DNA from: Gamarada debralockiae | Lineage: Eukaryota > Ascomycota > Leotiomycetes > Helotiales > Hyphodiscaceae | Length of the DNA stretch: 64,000 bases | Direction: 5' to 3' | Assembly: GCA_002803225.1 (NCBI GenBank) | Contig: NXFV01001227.1 | Coordinates: 29,559-93,558 of the forward strand | In this document: in pieces, positions 45,555 through 55,735 of the stretch | Position numbering within the stretch: position 1 is the stretch's first letter | Layout: every line of letters starts with the position of its first letter | Notes under the pieces: generated by a model | Database searches by the model: none | What the model saw: the letters and a program-made list of their open reading frames with translations, nothing else | What the model was told of the DNA's origin: nothing | Translations under genes and position numbers: made by a program

Positions 45555-46068
45555 TGTGACGGCCCTGGCCCTCACGCGCTTCCTCCCATGCCTAGCGTAG
45601 CTTGGCATGGCTCCTGTATATTAGCTTGAGCTCTTTCCAGAGCTCTCCTTCTCTCCTTAGCTTAGTTTTCTACAGTCTTAGTGCAATACTATCATGCCCT
45701 TCTTGAGGCCTCTGTATAGTGCCGTGACAATAGCCTAAGCCCTAAGCCCCTATAAAGCTAAGTGTCACGAAGGCAGGAAAACCTTAGGCAAATAGCTTCG
45801 ATTCTCTACTACCGTATCGTATAGACGAGGATTCTAAACTAAAGAAGAAAGAAGGGAAGGTAGGAGATCAGAGAAAGAGAAGATATAGCCAAGCCCATTG
45901 TGCCACACGTGATCTAAGCGAGGTTCTTACAATTGTAGGACCCACTTGTCACGTGATCTCGAGAAAATCCAGACTGCTATAGAGCCTTAGACCTCAGGCA
46001 CAGTCCCTCAGGGCCATCATACATATGTTGAGCCAGGGCTCAACATTAGGAGCGTTAGGGCCGTCACA
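45555..46068. mobile_element. Probable solo LTR of a Gypsy-type element, 514 bp
   Basis: The block starts TGTGACGGCCCTGGCCC and ends AGGGCCGTCACA, an inverted TG..CA terminus of the kind common in fungal Gypsy LTRs. It contains two CACGTGATCT sites (about 45905 and 45950). The flanking 5-mers (atagc / ctaag) do not match, so target duplication is not confirmed. No internal coding region stands next to it, except the degenerate transposase-like relic 500 bp on. Confidence 0.5.
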
Positions 46069-46574
46069 CTAAGCTTTCAGCCGCACGGTGCTGTAACTTA
46101 AGCTCCTTACACCTTATACGGCTGAGTCTATAGTGGTAATTCGGGCATTATAGCTCTTTACATAGCTAAACCTTTAAGGTACTCTGGCTTCTAATGGCTA
46201 AATTAGCACCTGTGCCTGCCTAAGGCCTTAAGGCACTTATACAACCAACAATTTTGAGGCTGAATTGCTAGTCACGTGCTCTGTGACGAAAGGGATCTAG
46301 AATCGGCTCTACTAGGAACCCATGGTAAGGGGGGTATGGGTCTGATATTATTTATAATTCCGACCTGATTATGGTAATCCTATAATCCGGCATAAAGTCA
46401 ATTATATAATATAATGGTATCACATGACTTCAACAGGGTCGCTATGCCTAATATAGATGCGGTGTACAGAGGTAATATAGTCTCTGATCATAAATGTGCT
46501 CGAGCTATACTACCTAACAGAATCAACCTTTTATATCTCAACTAATACTGCTCTAAATCACTTGATTCCTTCAC

Positions 46575-47290
46575 CAAATGGGAGCCAACAATTATCAGAC
46601 CTCGAATACCAATAAAGAAGTCGAAGCAGCCTTTCGCTGCATCAAGAAACCTAGTGTAAAGAACAACAGAGCCATCTATAAAGCATATGGATTAGACTGA
46701 AGCTGGAACACCACTTTATTCTGTGTGCCACACTTGGAACAGTGTGAACCTTACCAGAAACAGCTAGAACTTGCAGGAAGAGAGCCTACGGAGACTCAGA
46801 AAGTATAGCGGGCTAGGTAAGCTGGAGATGCTGATCTCTCTAAATCCTCTATCAAGACCTATCTCCAAACAATAGCTAAACCATATCTCGACGACTTATT
46901 CGCACAAGCTGTTTACGCCTCCACTACTAGCTTTAGCACGTTTGACACCCCCGAATAGTCTGAGTTCTTCAAAGCTCTACTCTATAAACCTCTCAGTCCA
47001 AAGCTCAGGTCGACAATCGAATTTTGGTGGGCATGTGTCGCAAGAATAAAGCGGGCACAGAGGATACACTTTCAAAGATTCCTTCAATGCATATCATAGG
47101 GACGACGCCGTGACGGCAGTAAACGCTCCATGGCATCTCAGCGATTGAAAATCACCGAGAATGTTCCTCTGGCTGTTGTATGCCTCTTCATAATTTCTGG
47201 ACTTCGGGCGCAACTCTTAAATATCTCGGGGAAGCGAGCCGACTTCTAAGAGCCTCTATATGATGCGTTGTTGGGACATCTTTTCCTAGA
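46575..47290 (+). pseudogene. RIP-damaged transposase-like relic (hAT-like?)
   Basis: One plus-strand frame reads through from about 46670 to 47030 with only RIP-type stops (TGA/TAG where Trp or Gln codons are expected). The blocks are NRAIYKAYGLD, PHLEQCEPYQKQLELAG, KTYLQTIAKPYLDDLFAQAV, TSFSTFDTPE and FFKALLYKPLSPKLRSTI. The last two resemble the region of fungal hAT transposases in which an N-terminal domain leads into PLSPTENEYW..FFK-like and PPSRYxLS-like motifs. A second piece at 47150-47290 (VPLAVVCLFIISGLRAQLLN) continues the frame pattern. Family assignment is tentative. Confidence 0.35.
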
Positions 47291-48770
47291 CGAATTCGAT
47301 GAGGCTGAATCCCAAAGGCTCAAACCTGCTCAGCAGCCCACTTTCGAACTGGAATGCAGCAGCATATCGCATGGGAAAAAAGAGATCCAGGCGAATGTCC
47401 AGAAATATCCCGGCGTATTCAACATCCCTAGCAATCGTTCAATCAGCACCAGCTTTCAAACCCCTTCTTCAAAATAAGATAAAACGTACGGTTGCCCTTG
47501 ACCGCGTTTTCCTTCCCATAATCAGCAACATAATCCTCTATTCTGATAACAGGTGCTTGCATAATGAAGTACGTAAATATCCCATATGAACTCGATGTCC
47601 AAGGCAGGTTTTAACGCACCACTTCAATACTAGAGCCCGCTCATGAAAAATTTACTGAACAAGCTGACAGTCCGTTTCGCGCCCCGGCTTTTCACGCCTA
47701 GCCAGTGTTGCGCATGAGGTGTTAGAAGACTCAGCGGACGACGGAGAAGTTGATGTCAAGTCCTACCCCAAGCTCTAGTAACAAGATACGCGCCTCCCAT
47801 CTCACCAAAAGGCAGTGGCCTGTCCTCTGGGTTGTGGAAGGAAGTGACGATACAAAAGAAAGGAAGGACTTGGTAGGGGATGTTGATAAATGTGAAAGCC
47901 TCGAGTTGGTGGAGCCAGGTGAGCCAAGATTGTCTGGGTAAAAAAGAAGGGGCGGGGCTAGGATGGAGTATATGGAAATTGGGCGAAGACGAATTTGCAG
48001 ATGTCGAGGGCGAGGTAGGATCCTGAAATTCGGATGATGGCGCGGAGGAGGAAATATCTGGTAGGTTTGTTAGTAGGGAGACGGATGGAGGGGGAGGTAA
48101 AGGTGCAGGAAAGGGGAGAGATGCGCGGTTTGGATTGAGGGGCTCGGTCTTAAATCCCGTCAACCTTCCAGTTCCAATTTATGCCGCGCATGTTGAAGAT
48201 CCATAGCTCGACAGCCTCTTTGAACATTTGCCAAATCCCACCCTTCTTTCCCACATTCTCCCCACTACCTCCATCCCTCTTCCCATCTCCCCTCTTATTA
48301 TCGACTTTACAAATCTCCCATCCTTAACCAACATCCCAAAATCAATCCACTTCACCATGGTGGCGCTTTTTCTACCCTGGGTGAACTGGAACCTGGAAAG
48401 GCGCGCCGTGGGTTTCCAAGAGGCGCGCTAGTCCTAATTTGGACACTGGCTCGTGAAATATGATCACATGACTATTTCTAATTGTGGCGATATTTAGGCG
48501 GCACGAGGGAGGCCCAATGATAAATGCGGAAGAAGGAAAAACATCACAAAAAGCCTAAAATCAAATTTTTGGAAACCACACCTCAAAGCATTCCGAAAGT
48601 CCCTCGCAACGGTCCGAATTTGTCTCCTGAGCTACCCTCATGGGTGATCTCGCTTAGCGTAGAGTAAGCTCTGACTGATCTGTAGCTGCCCTTAACCACG
48701 AGCAACGCCCACCTCCGCCGTGTATATAAAAGCTCCGAAAGCACTGACATCCCTTCTGAGCGTCACCGCG
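47291..48770. other. Gene debris and upstream region of the F-box gene
   Basis: Fragments of reading frame extend from the relic at the left. A proline-rich minus-strand ORF (48163-47756) and a small plus-strand ORF (48228-48431) have no domain. At 48360-48393 a motif TTTTTCTACCCTGGGTGAAC is shared with 61065-61112. Right part: likely promoter of the F-box gene with TATATAAA at about 48722. Confidence 0.3.
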
Positions 48771-51050
48771 ATGGGTCCTACCATTTTTAGTTGCATCCTC
48801 TGCGGGTTTCCAATCTACGACCCTATAGCATCAGGCTCCGGATCTTGGTTGAGAGAATTTTGCGCAAGTGAGTATGCCGTGAGTATATCTTGACGATTCT
48901 GTGCTGATGGAATCAGTCTATTCAGGTCCATCAGGCACTTTCGTCTCTGGTGTCGGTTGCCATGATGACCATAGGGGTAGTACGTGGATCGCGCCGTCCG
49001 ATCCCACCATGCGATGGGACGACGACGATTATCTTTTTCCAGCGACGGATGAGCTTCCAGTTATGCGACAGCATCCCCTGAATGGCCGTCATGGTTTTGT
49101 ACTTCATGACGCCTGCTGGCACCTTCTGCAGAGAGCCTTTCAGCCCGACGAGATCCCTCTTAAGCGGCTGCTCGAGGTCTGCGAATCATTGCCATTTCCA
49201 CTTCGAGGAAACGGCGTATGTTGGGACCACGACTACGGAAGCCTTCTTGTCCTCGACGATCAAGACTACTATCCCTGGGAGGACCGGCTTATGGAGCATT
49301 TTCATAACGCTAAAACGCGTTTATATGCCGAAGAGAACCCGTACAATGTGCCGGAGATCCCTGCATTACTAGTGATGCGCCTAGAACATCCACCAGAGTG
49401 GTTACCTAAGACACAACAACATGACTGCTTTTCAAGGCTTCCATGGGAGATCCTCGAGGCTATAGCCATCAAGTTGCCAACTGACGATGCCCTAGGCCTG
49501 CGCCGTGTTTCAAAGGCTTTCCTGCCCCTCCTGTCCAGTGACATCTTTTGGGCGTCCAGATTTGAAGCCAGCGGCGACCGCGGCTTTATATTCGAGAAGT
49601 GGAAGAGTCAAGATGCTACGGATTGGATGAGTTTGTATCGACTTACCAGTCAGGCTCATAACTCAACTGGATTACAGAATAGAAGGAGAATCTGGAACTT
49701 AATCAGGCCACTTACTGATTTAGTCAGCCTACACCTTGCGGAAGGTTCAAAGACAGCCTGCGTGGACCAAAAGTTTGCCCGTCTGAGATGGAGCAAGGTA
49801 GTAGGAGATATAAAGGACGAGGCATCTGACGGGCACCCGAGAGACTTCCACGAAGGCTGCCGACTCTTTGGTACACACCTCGCCCACATGCCCAAAGATC
49901 TCTCAAAGATTAGCTTCTCAATTAGCAGCGTCGGAAATGTCACTTATGTCGCGGGCATACGTCTCATAACTGAGGAGGGACCCGACATATGTCTTGGGTT
50001 TGTATCCAAGGGCAAAGAAGTCATTCGTGAAGCCACGGCACTAAGAGGGTTCGTTCTAGCAGCGGGGTCAAGAGGCATTCATGCCCTGCAAGTTGTCAGC
50101 GAGGACGCAAGCCTATCGGAGTGGGTTGGCTGTCCGAACAACTCGCCCATAACAGAGCGCCTCGCCCGCTTCAACTTTATTGCTGCCTTGGAAGTGAGCT
50201 TCGATGTAAGTACGCGACTACATCACTACGCCTAATATTCTGCTAGTACTTACGTGTCTGTAAAGGGATATAAAATAGTCAGTTTCGGAGTTTTGGGGAA
50301 AGTCTCGCCTCCTGCCCAAGCGCCAAAAGTGCAAGACTCTTCATTGCGAGAAGTAGCGCTATGGTACCCTAAAGTGCCCGAACCTAGGTTGTGCCTAAAC
50401 GAAGTATCATTTACGGGCGAAAATCCACTGAGTACCGGATACCAACCATTATTCTGGATCCATTTCGGCGGTCGTGGTGGTAGCTACCTCGATCATGTGA
50501 CCGGAGTCTCTGTCGACTGCTTAGGGGGTCTATACAGTCTAGAGTTCCATTACGACACAACTTATGGCCCCGCTGGAGCGTACAAACTTGGCCGTTGCAA
50601 AGCTACAGACGTTTCGAAGATCCTGGAGTTCCCTATTGATGGCGCCGGTGGTGAACTCATTGAAACTGTCGAAGTCGCCCTCCAGCGATATAAAGTAGAA
50701 AATGCTTATAGTTTCCTTAAGCATGGAAAATTAAACTCTGTCAAGGTGAGTTACTCCTATCTTTCTAGAGAAGAATGTGGCTCTCTAGGTTGGTGCCCCT
50801 GTTGTCTTACTCCCGTGGTGCGTTATAGATCACGACAAATCGCAAACGGTCCTTCCATGCCGGCGCCTTGTCAGATGATGCTACTCTGAAACCTGTGGTG
50901 ATTGCTCCCGGAACTACCCTTACAGGTCTTTATGCAAGTCAGGTAGGTACAGACCCTGCCGCATTGAAGATGAGTGTTGTTGACCAAGAGACTGAAGCAC
51001 CCAGAGTTTGGTCTTATCAGCTTAGGTGCAATTTCAGAAGCCATCGATAA
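48771..51050 (+). CDS. F-box domain protein, 695 aa
   Basis: F-box proteins recruit substrates to SCF ubiquitin ligases. Four exons: 48771-48867, 48917-50205, 50266-50745 and 50829-51050, total 2088 nt in frame, with introns of 49, 60 and 83 nt. Exon 1 begins with a Cys pair, CILCGFPIYDP, and joins to an N-terminal block (IYSGPSGTFVSGVGCHDD). The F-box, FSRLPWEILEAIAIKL..LRRVSKAFLPLL, lies around residues 203-250. A large C-terminal beta-rich part carries GYQPLFWIHFGGRGGSYLDH and repeated short blocks and ends with VWSYQLRCNF. A TATATAAA lies about 50 bases before the ATG. The last exon may contain another unrecognised intron (a GTAGGTAC at about 50943). The substrate is unknown. Confidence 0.85.
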
Positions 51051-51667
51051 CGCGTAGGAGAGTGGGTCTGGTAGTCACTTGTGTTCGCAATTTACAACTG
51101 CTTTTCAATGATAGTAGACTATATTGAATTGCCACTGCACTCCCAGGTAGCTTCTAACAGAATTCAGTAACTTTCCACTAATGATTCAAAGGCGAAGAGG
51201 CTGCACAAGTCACTCTCTCGACTCTCTATTCCACTGACGAAGTAAAAGCGGGTGTGTAGTATGATGTCGTTCTCCGAGAATGAAAGCCTGCATCGTCTAG
51301 ATGAATGGTATGGTCAGAAGTGGAGAGACAGTTTCACCGATAAGGAGCAAGAGTTCGTGATCACGAAATTCTATTCAGTGTGTGAATTGTGTGGTCCCTT
51401 CGCCCCTGACTATTGCTAAGCACCAAAGCAAATGATAAACTGTCAGACAGCCCGGTTAGTCAGGTCTTGCCTGGTCCGTGTGCTGTGGAGAACCCCTTTT
51501 TTAGGCCCACTTTTACCTCGTTGTCGTTCCTGATTTCCTGAATCAATCAAGTTCATCCAACATAAACAAGTACTAAACGAGTGTGACGCGTATGCCATTT
51601 TCTCCTCCAACAGCTCCCCATTCTGCGCAAGTCGCAATCCACTAGCGTCCTGATCCCCCGAGGGGAC
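51051..51667. other. 3' flank of the F-box gene and of the next ORF
   Basis: Convergent 3' ends of the plus-strand F-box gene and the minus-strand ORF. Short ORFs have no motif. Confidence 0.35.
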
Positions 51668-52183
51668 TCAGTGGGAGGTCTTCTGAACCAATTCCAGCAG
51701 AATCGCATGAACCTCCGCCTCATCCTCCGCGAGCTCGTAGTATTTTCCGTTCGTGCCGGGATAGTCGATGCATTCCTGCTGGTAGGGATCCAGTTGGTAG
51801 AATCGGGTGTAGGTTCCTATGTTGACAGCGCCGTAGAGAGTTCGGTTGGGGTCTTGCTTGCGCTCGGTGCGTACCAATTTCAGGTACCTGGTGAGCTGGG
51901 CGAGGGCGTCCTGCCACTCGGCGGACTGACTCTCCTTGCCTTTACGCTTGTCCTCCATGAGGACCACCTTCTTCGGATCACCATTCTTGATGTAGCGAAT
52001 GGTCCAGTCGGCACACTGCTTGGTGACCTCTGGAAGTGGACGCGCTTCCTGCTCGATGCCGTACTTCAGCTTCTTCTGAAAGTAATCAGGCAAGAGATTG
52101 AGCCAGAAGTTATCGACATCGTTCTCGATGGAATTCATGTTCTTGATCTGGCCGTAGTAGTACTGCTGGGTAGTGTCGTTCAT
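51668..52183 (-). CDS. Hypothetical protein with PD-(D/E)XK-nuclease-like pattern, 171 aa
   Basis: A single-exon minus-strand ORF with good composition. The block VVLMEDKRKGKESQSAEWQD has the acid-then-E-x-K pattern of PD-(D/E)XK nuclease-like folds. The segment ALAQLTRYLKLVRTERK is followed by LYGAVNIGTYTRFYQLDPY, the order (E.K, helix with W, QLxxY) seen in fungal nuclease-like orphans. No partner gene nearby. Length is short for this group, so it may be partial at its N-terminus. Activity is only inferred. Confidence 0.5.
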   Translation of the reverse strand: MNDTTQQYYYGQIKNMNSIENDVDNFWLNLLPDYFQKKLKYGIEQEARPLPEVTKQCADWTIRYIKNGDPKKVVLMEDKRKGKESQSAEWQDALAQLTRYLKLVRTERKQDPNRTLYGAVNIGTYTRFYQLDPYQQECIDYPGTNGKYYELAEDEAEVHAILLELVQKTSH

Positions 52184-52365
52184 GTACTTGTAACGGTTAG
52201 TGGTCGCTAAAGCACAGGGAAGTCTAGTTGACTTTCGTATTGGTAAGACATCTTGGAGATAGAGAAAGGGCGGAAAATGAGCTAGAGAGGGTTGAAGTAA
52301 TGAAGTGTAGTTGGTTTGTTGGTACGGTGAAGGGTGTTAGATCTGACAGATGGTGTTTGATTTGT
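52184..52365. promoter_or_regulatory. Upstream region of the nuclease-like ORF
   Basis: Probable promoter of the minus-strand ORF starting at 52183. Nothing specific recognised before the palindrome cluster. Confidence 0.25.
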
Positions 52366-52560
52366 TCCGGTCCACCCATGAATTTTGACCATTCATGAAT
52401 AGACCAGTTCATTTATGAATTAACGCCGAATTTGAGTGGACTAGTCCATTCATGAATTTCCCATACTAATTAGTGGGTGAACTAGTCCACTCGTAAACCG
52501 TACTTTTATTTATGGATGAACCAGTCCATTTGTGAATGGACTAGTCCACACATAAAAGGC
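52366..52560. repeat. Cluster of short palindromes (core GAAC/GGAC-YAGT-CCA)
   Basis: Five near-copies of a 12-base core (AGACCAGTTCA at 52401, TGGACTAGTCCA at 52437 and 52537, TGAACTAGTCCA at 52478, TGAACCAGTCCA at 52517) are flanked by ATTCATGAAT, ATTTATGAAT or CACATAAA. Most are self-complementary, so the stretch can fold into several hairpins. It is not a tandem repeat with fixed spacing. Role unknown; it resembles the debris of a small palindromic element. Confidence 0.6.
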
Positions 52561-52695
52561 TGATCTGACGGGGCCGACTGGTCCCGATCGCTTACTATTC
52601 TGAATTAGGGAATAATTACTAAGACTAGTATTAAAAAGACCTCTGATTTGAGCGAATTAGGCCAGGAATAATTAATGCAGTGTTAGCTAAGCCTG

Positions 52696-53187
52696 GTAAA
52701 AGGTCTGGGACGTTGTAACTGGCTCCCTCTAACAGACGCTCGAACATAGTAGTTTAGCCGGCTCAGTAGTATTCTCGTATGACTTGAAGCTGCTGGCATC
52801 AGCATCAGAGGATAGTACAGTCAAGGTCTGGGACGCCGCAACTGGCTCTCTCCAACAGATACTTGAACATAGCGGTTGGGTCAGGTCAGTAGCATTCTCG
52901 CACAACTCAAAGCTACTGGCATCAGCGTCGTTTGATCACACAGTCAAGGTCTGGGATACTGCAACTAGCTCCCTCCAGCAGATACTTGAACATAGTAATT
53001 GGGTCAACTCAGTAGTATTCTCACACGACTCAAAGCTACTTGCATCAGCGTCAAGCAATTATACTGTCAAGGTCTGGGACTCCGCAACTGGCTCCCTCCA
53101 ACAGACGCTTGAACATAGAAATTCAGTCAACTCAGTAGTATTCTCGCACGACTCAAAGCTGCTGGAGTCTCTGTCGACTGCTTAGGG
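52696..53187 (+). pseudogene. WD40-repeat fragment from an NLR-type (HET-E-like) gene
   Basis: Four near-identical repeats of 123 bases (41 residues), with blocks such as STVKVWDAATGSLQQILEH and SHDSKLLASAS, have units about 85-90% alike. This high internal similarity is typical of the C-terminal WD40 domain of NACHT-type incompatibility genes such as HET-E. No NACHT or HET domain is present and the reading frame starts and ends abruptly. The last 24 bases (53164-53187) are identical to 50503-50526 of the F-box gene and then meet the Copia fragment. This is a pasted fragment, not a working gene. Confidence 0.65.
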
Positions 53188-54938
53188 AGTTCCTTCACAT
53201 TCCAGGGTGATCTTGATTGTTCCATAACCCTCGATTTTGACTGGGTTATTGCCTGCAACTAGAATGTCATCCTCTGCTGCTGGGGTGAATTCAATAAACC
53301 TCGATCGGTCATTACACACGTGTTCCGTAGCTCCGGAATCCAAGATATAGCTGTTTCGCAAAGCGAGGTGTAGCCCATTAGTTGAGTAGGATTGAGGAGA
53401 GAAAGTTGTGCAGCCCATAGGCAATGGTTTTTCCGTGTCTGGCAAAGAAGGTGGTTGGCCAGTTTTTGACTGGTTGTTGTGTTTGTCCCGAATTTTCTGG
53501 AGTGTAGTGGTGATCCCAGAATTCTTCGATTTTTTCTCTTCGATTAGTTTTTGAATCGAGTCATCGATCTTAAATCCAGTTGGGCGATTCCATTCGAAGA
53601 TGTGTGGACACTTAGACCAAGGGTGCTCGGATGAACCGCAGAGACAGCCTCTCTTCTTTCCATCCTTGTCTTTTCCATTAAGTGTGGGCGTAGGAGTGGT
53701 GGAAGGAGCAGCAGGAGTATCAGTGGTGTACACAGTTCCACGGCCAGACTGACGAGTAGCATTGATGTGTGTGTTACGGTGCTAAGTCCGGTATACCTTG
53801 AGTACAGATCGAAAGTCCAAATCAGCTCCTTCAGCCTGCTTGACCGAATAGGATTCGGCGAGAGAAGGAGAGATCTGTTTGAGAGCGTTGAGAAAGTGTA
53901 ACACGGGCCAGTTGCCCTGAACATCAGGAATATTGAGTTCAAGACATTCATCATACGTCGTTTCCCACTTTTGAAGCTATTCGTCCGCATTAATGACCTT
54001 GGTTGACTGGGTAAGGCTGGTCCATGTAGCGTGAAGTTCCATCATCCGAGCTTGGTCCGTTTGTTTGAACCTATCCCGTAGCTTGACCATCACAGCGTGT
54101 GTAGTTTCTCCTCTGGTGTAGATAAAGTGTCGAATTGCAACAGTCCTTTGAATCTCCATGCGCACCTTAGCAATAGCTTCGGTGTGTTTGCGATAGATTC
54201 TCTTGTCGTCGTCGTATTCCACATTCATCCAGCGGAGTTGTTCCCTTTCATTGGCATCAAGGTCTGAGTACGTTGTAGGTCGAGGTTCACCATTTAGACC
54301 AGGGACACTGGGCTTGATCATTTCCGGTGTAGGCCGAACTGGAGCGACTGGAAGTCCTGGATCAAGAATATCAGGGTTGATATACCGCTTGACTCCATAT
54401 TCGTCTTGCAATAATGAAGATATATTCCGACCAAGGGAGCCAGTCCTTTTCCGAATCCAGAATTGGAATATTTTTGGGTTGGGTTGACACCATATTTGAA
54501 CTAGTCTAGTTGACTTGATTGATCAGAACGTTGTTGATAATCCAAGTGAAGGTATCAGAAGAGTGAATCGACCTGGATACTGCGCCCGTAGGGTTTGACA
54601 GCAGGTTGCGCAGGGAAGGTTGAAAAACGTGATAAACAAAAGGTGTTTACAGGATACGTTCTGAACTAAGAAGCTAGTATAACGTGATAAACAACGAGTT
54701 TACAATGAACGTTTTGAACCAAGTTAGAGCAAGCCGGGTTCATAACTGTCAGTTGGCGGGATTGTGTGCAGTAAACAGCATTCGACTGATTAATTGAGAC
54801 TACAGCTACTGAGGCTTTTATAAGCCATCTGAACGATAGGCAGCCGTAGGCTCCAACATTAAAAGCTAGGTAGAAATGACACTTATGACAGATGAATCAA
54901 TCATGTGATTAATCATGTGACTCATACCAACCAACAAG
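53183..54938 (-). mobile_element. Truncated Copia-type retrotransposon (5' LTR + gag/protease start)
   Basis: On the minus strand: LTR 54938-54748, then leader, then gag from about 54411 to 53183. The gag has interruptions (stop after INADE near 53980, a further stop near 53780) and is followed by a zinc-knuckle-like CLCGSSEHPWSKC and the protease motif SYILDSGATEHVC. At 53183 it is cut off, and integrase, reverse transcriptase, RNase H and 3' LTR are missing. Its LTR matches the solo LTR at 7447-7640. Inactive. Confidence 0.8.
54748..54938 (-). repeat. Copia LTR (second copy of the family seen at 7447-7640)
   Basis: 191 bp, starting TGTCAGTTGGCGGG and ending CCAACCAACA, with TATAAG about 60 bases in that may be the promoter box on the minus strand. 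It is the 5' LTR of the truncated element. See the solo copy at 7447-7640 for comparison. Confidence 0.8.
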
Positions 54939-55735
54939 AGGGAGGCTGGGTTTTATGAAATATTATTAATTATAGTATCTAAGTGCGCCTGCCGGGCAGG
55001 GAGTGAGTCCGCGCGCCAGGCGGAAGTAAGAAAGTCTAATTAAAACAGAAAAGAAGTGAAGGACCCGTAGGCAGTGGCGCTAGAATGGTGCGTGGGAGTC
55101 TCGGCCAAAGGGGTGGGAGACCGAATGCGCGGCGGGCATCCTGGTGGGCGTGCAGATTAGCAAAGAATGCGTCGGCTACTGCATTGCGAGAGGGGGGTGG
55201 GGGTGTTGTCCTCATTGTCCTCCTTGTCTTCGTTATTGTCATCGTTGCCCTTATCACTAGCACTACCGCTGGTAGTGGAAGGATTAGGGGTCTTGTCGGG
55301 GCTGGCTTGGCGTGCGCTATGTCGGAGGGTGGCAGAGGTAAGATGGCCGTTGCAGAGGGAGGTAGAGGCAGTGCGGCGGCTGCGAGTCCTGGTACGAGCC
55401 AGAGTAGGTGTGGTGGAGGAGCTGGGGGTGGGGGAGAGAAGCGGAGCGGCGACATCTGCTGGGGCCGGAGTAGGAGACAGGAGCAGGTGCTGGCGTCCGT
55501 GGGAGCAGGAACAGTGGAGGAGAGGAGCAGAGAGGTAGAGGTGGTTAATTTAGCTACCCACTTAATTTATCTTCTGACTATCGAAAGAATCATACTGATC
55601 AACTACCTTTCCCTCATCTTCCGTCCTCAACATAATAACATGCTCATCCTCATACTCCCCCGAGTCCGCCGTCGCTCCAGCCTCCACACCCAGACCGAGA
55701 TTCATAGTTTTGAGGCATAGGGAGCATGATATTAA
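54939..55735. other. GC-rich patch between Copia LTR and HET gene
   Basis: 55070-55520 is much richer in G+C than its surroundings. Both strands give long ORFs there (plus 55085-55720, minus 55455-55036), with Pro/Arg/Gly-rich low-complexity products and no motif. Gene status is doubtful. The rest is the 3' flank of the HET gene. Confidence 0.35.

Noticed and set aside
45400..46330. CACGTG boxes as promoter of a neighbouring gene
   Set aside because: They lie inside or beside a probable LTR, so they more likely belong to the element.
52696..53187. WD40 segment as a CRISPR-like or tandem satellite array
   Set aside because: The period of 123 bases encodes WD40 units, so it is protein-derived.
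55036..55720. Overlapping long ORFs on both strands as genes
   Set aside because: Low-complexity, GC-driven products without motif; both strands open, which is typical for composition bias.
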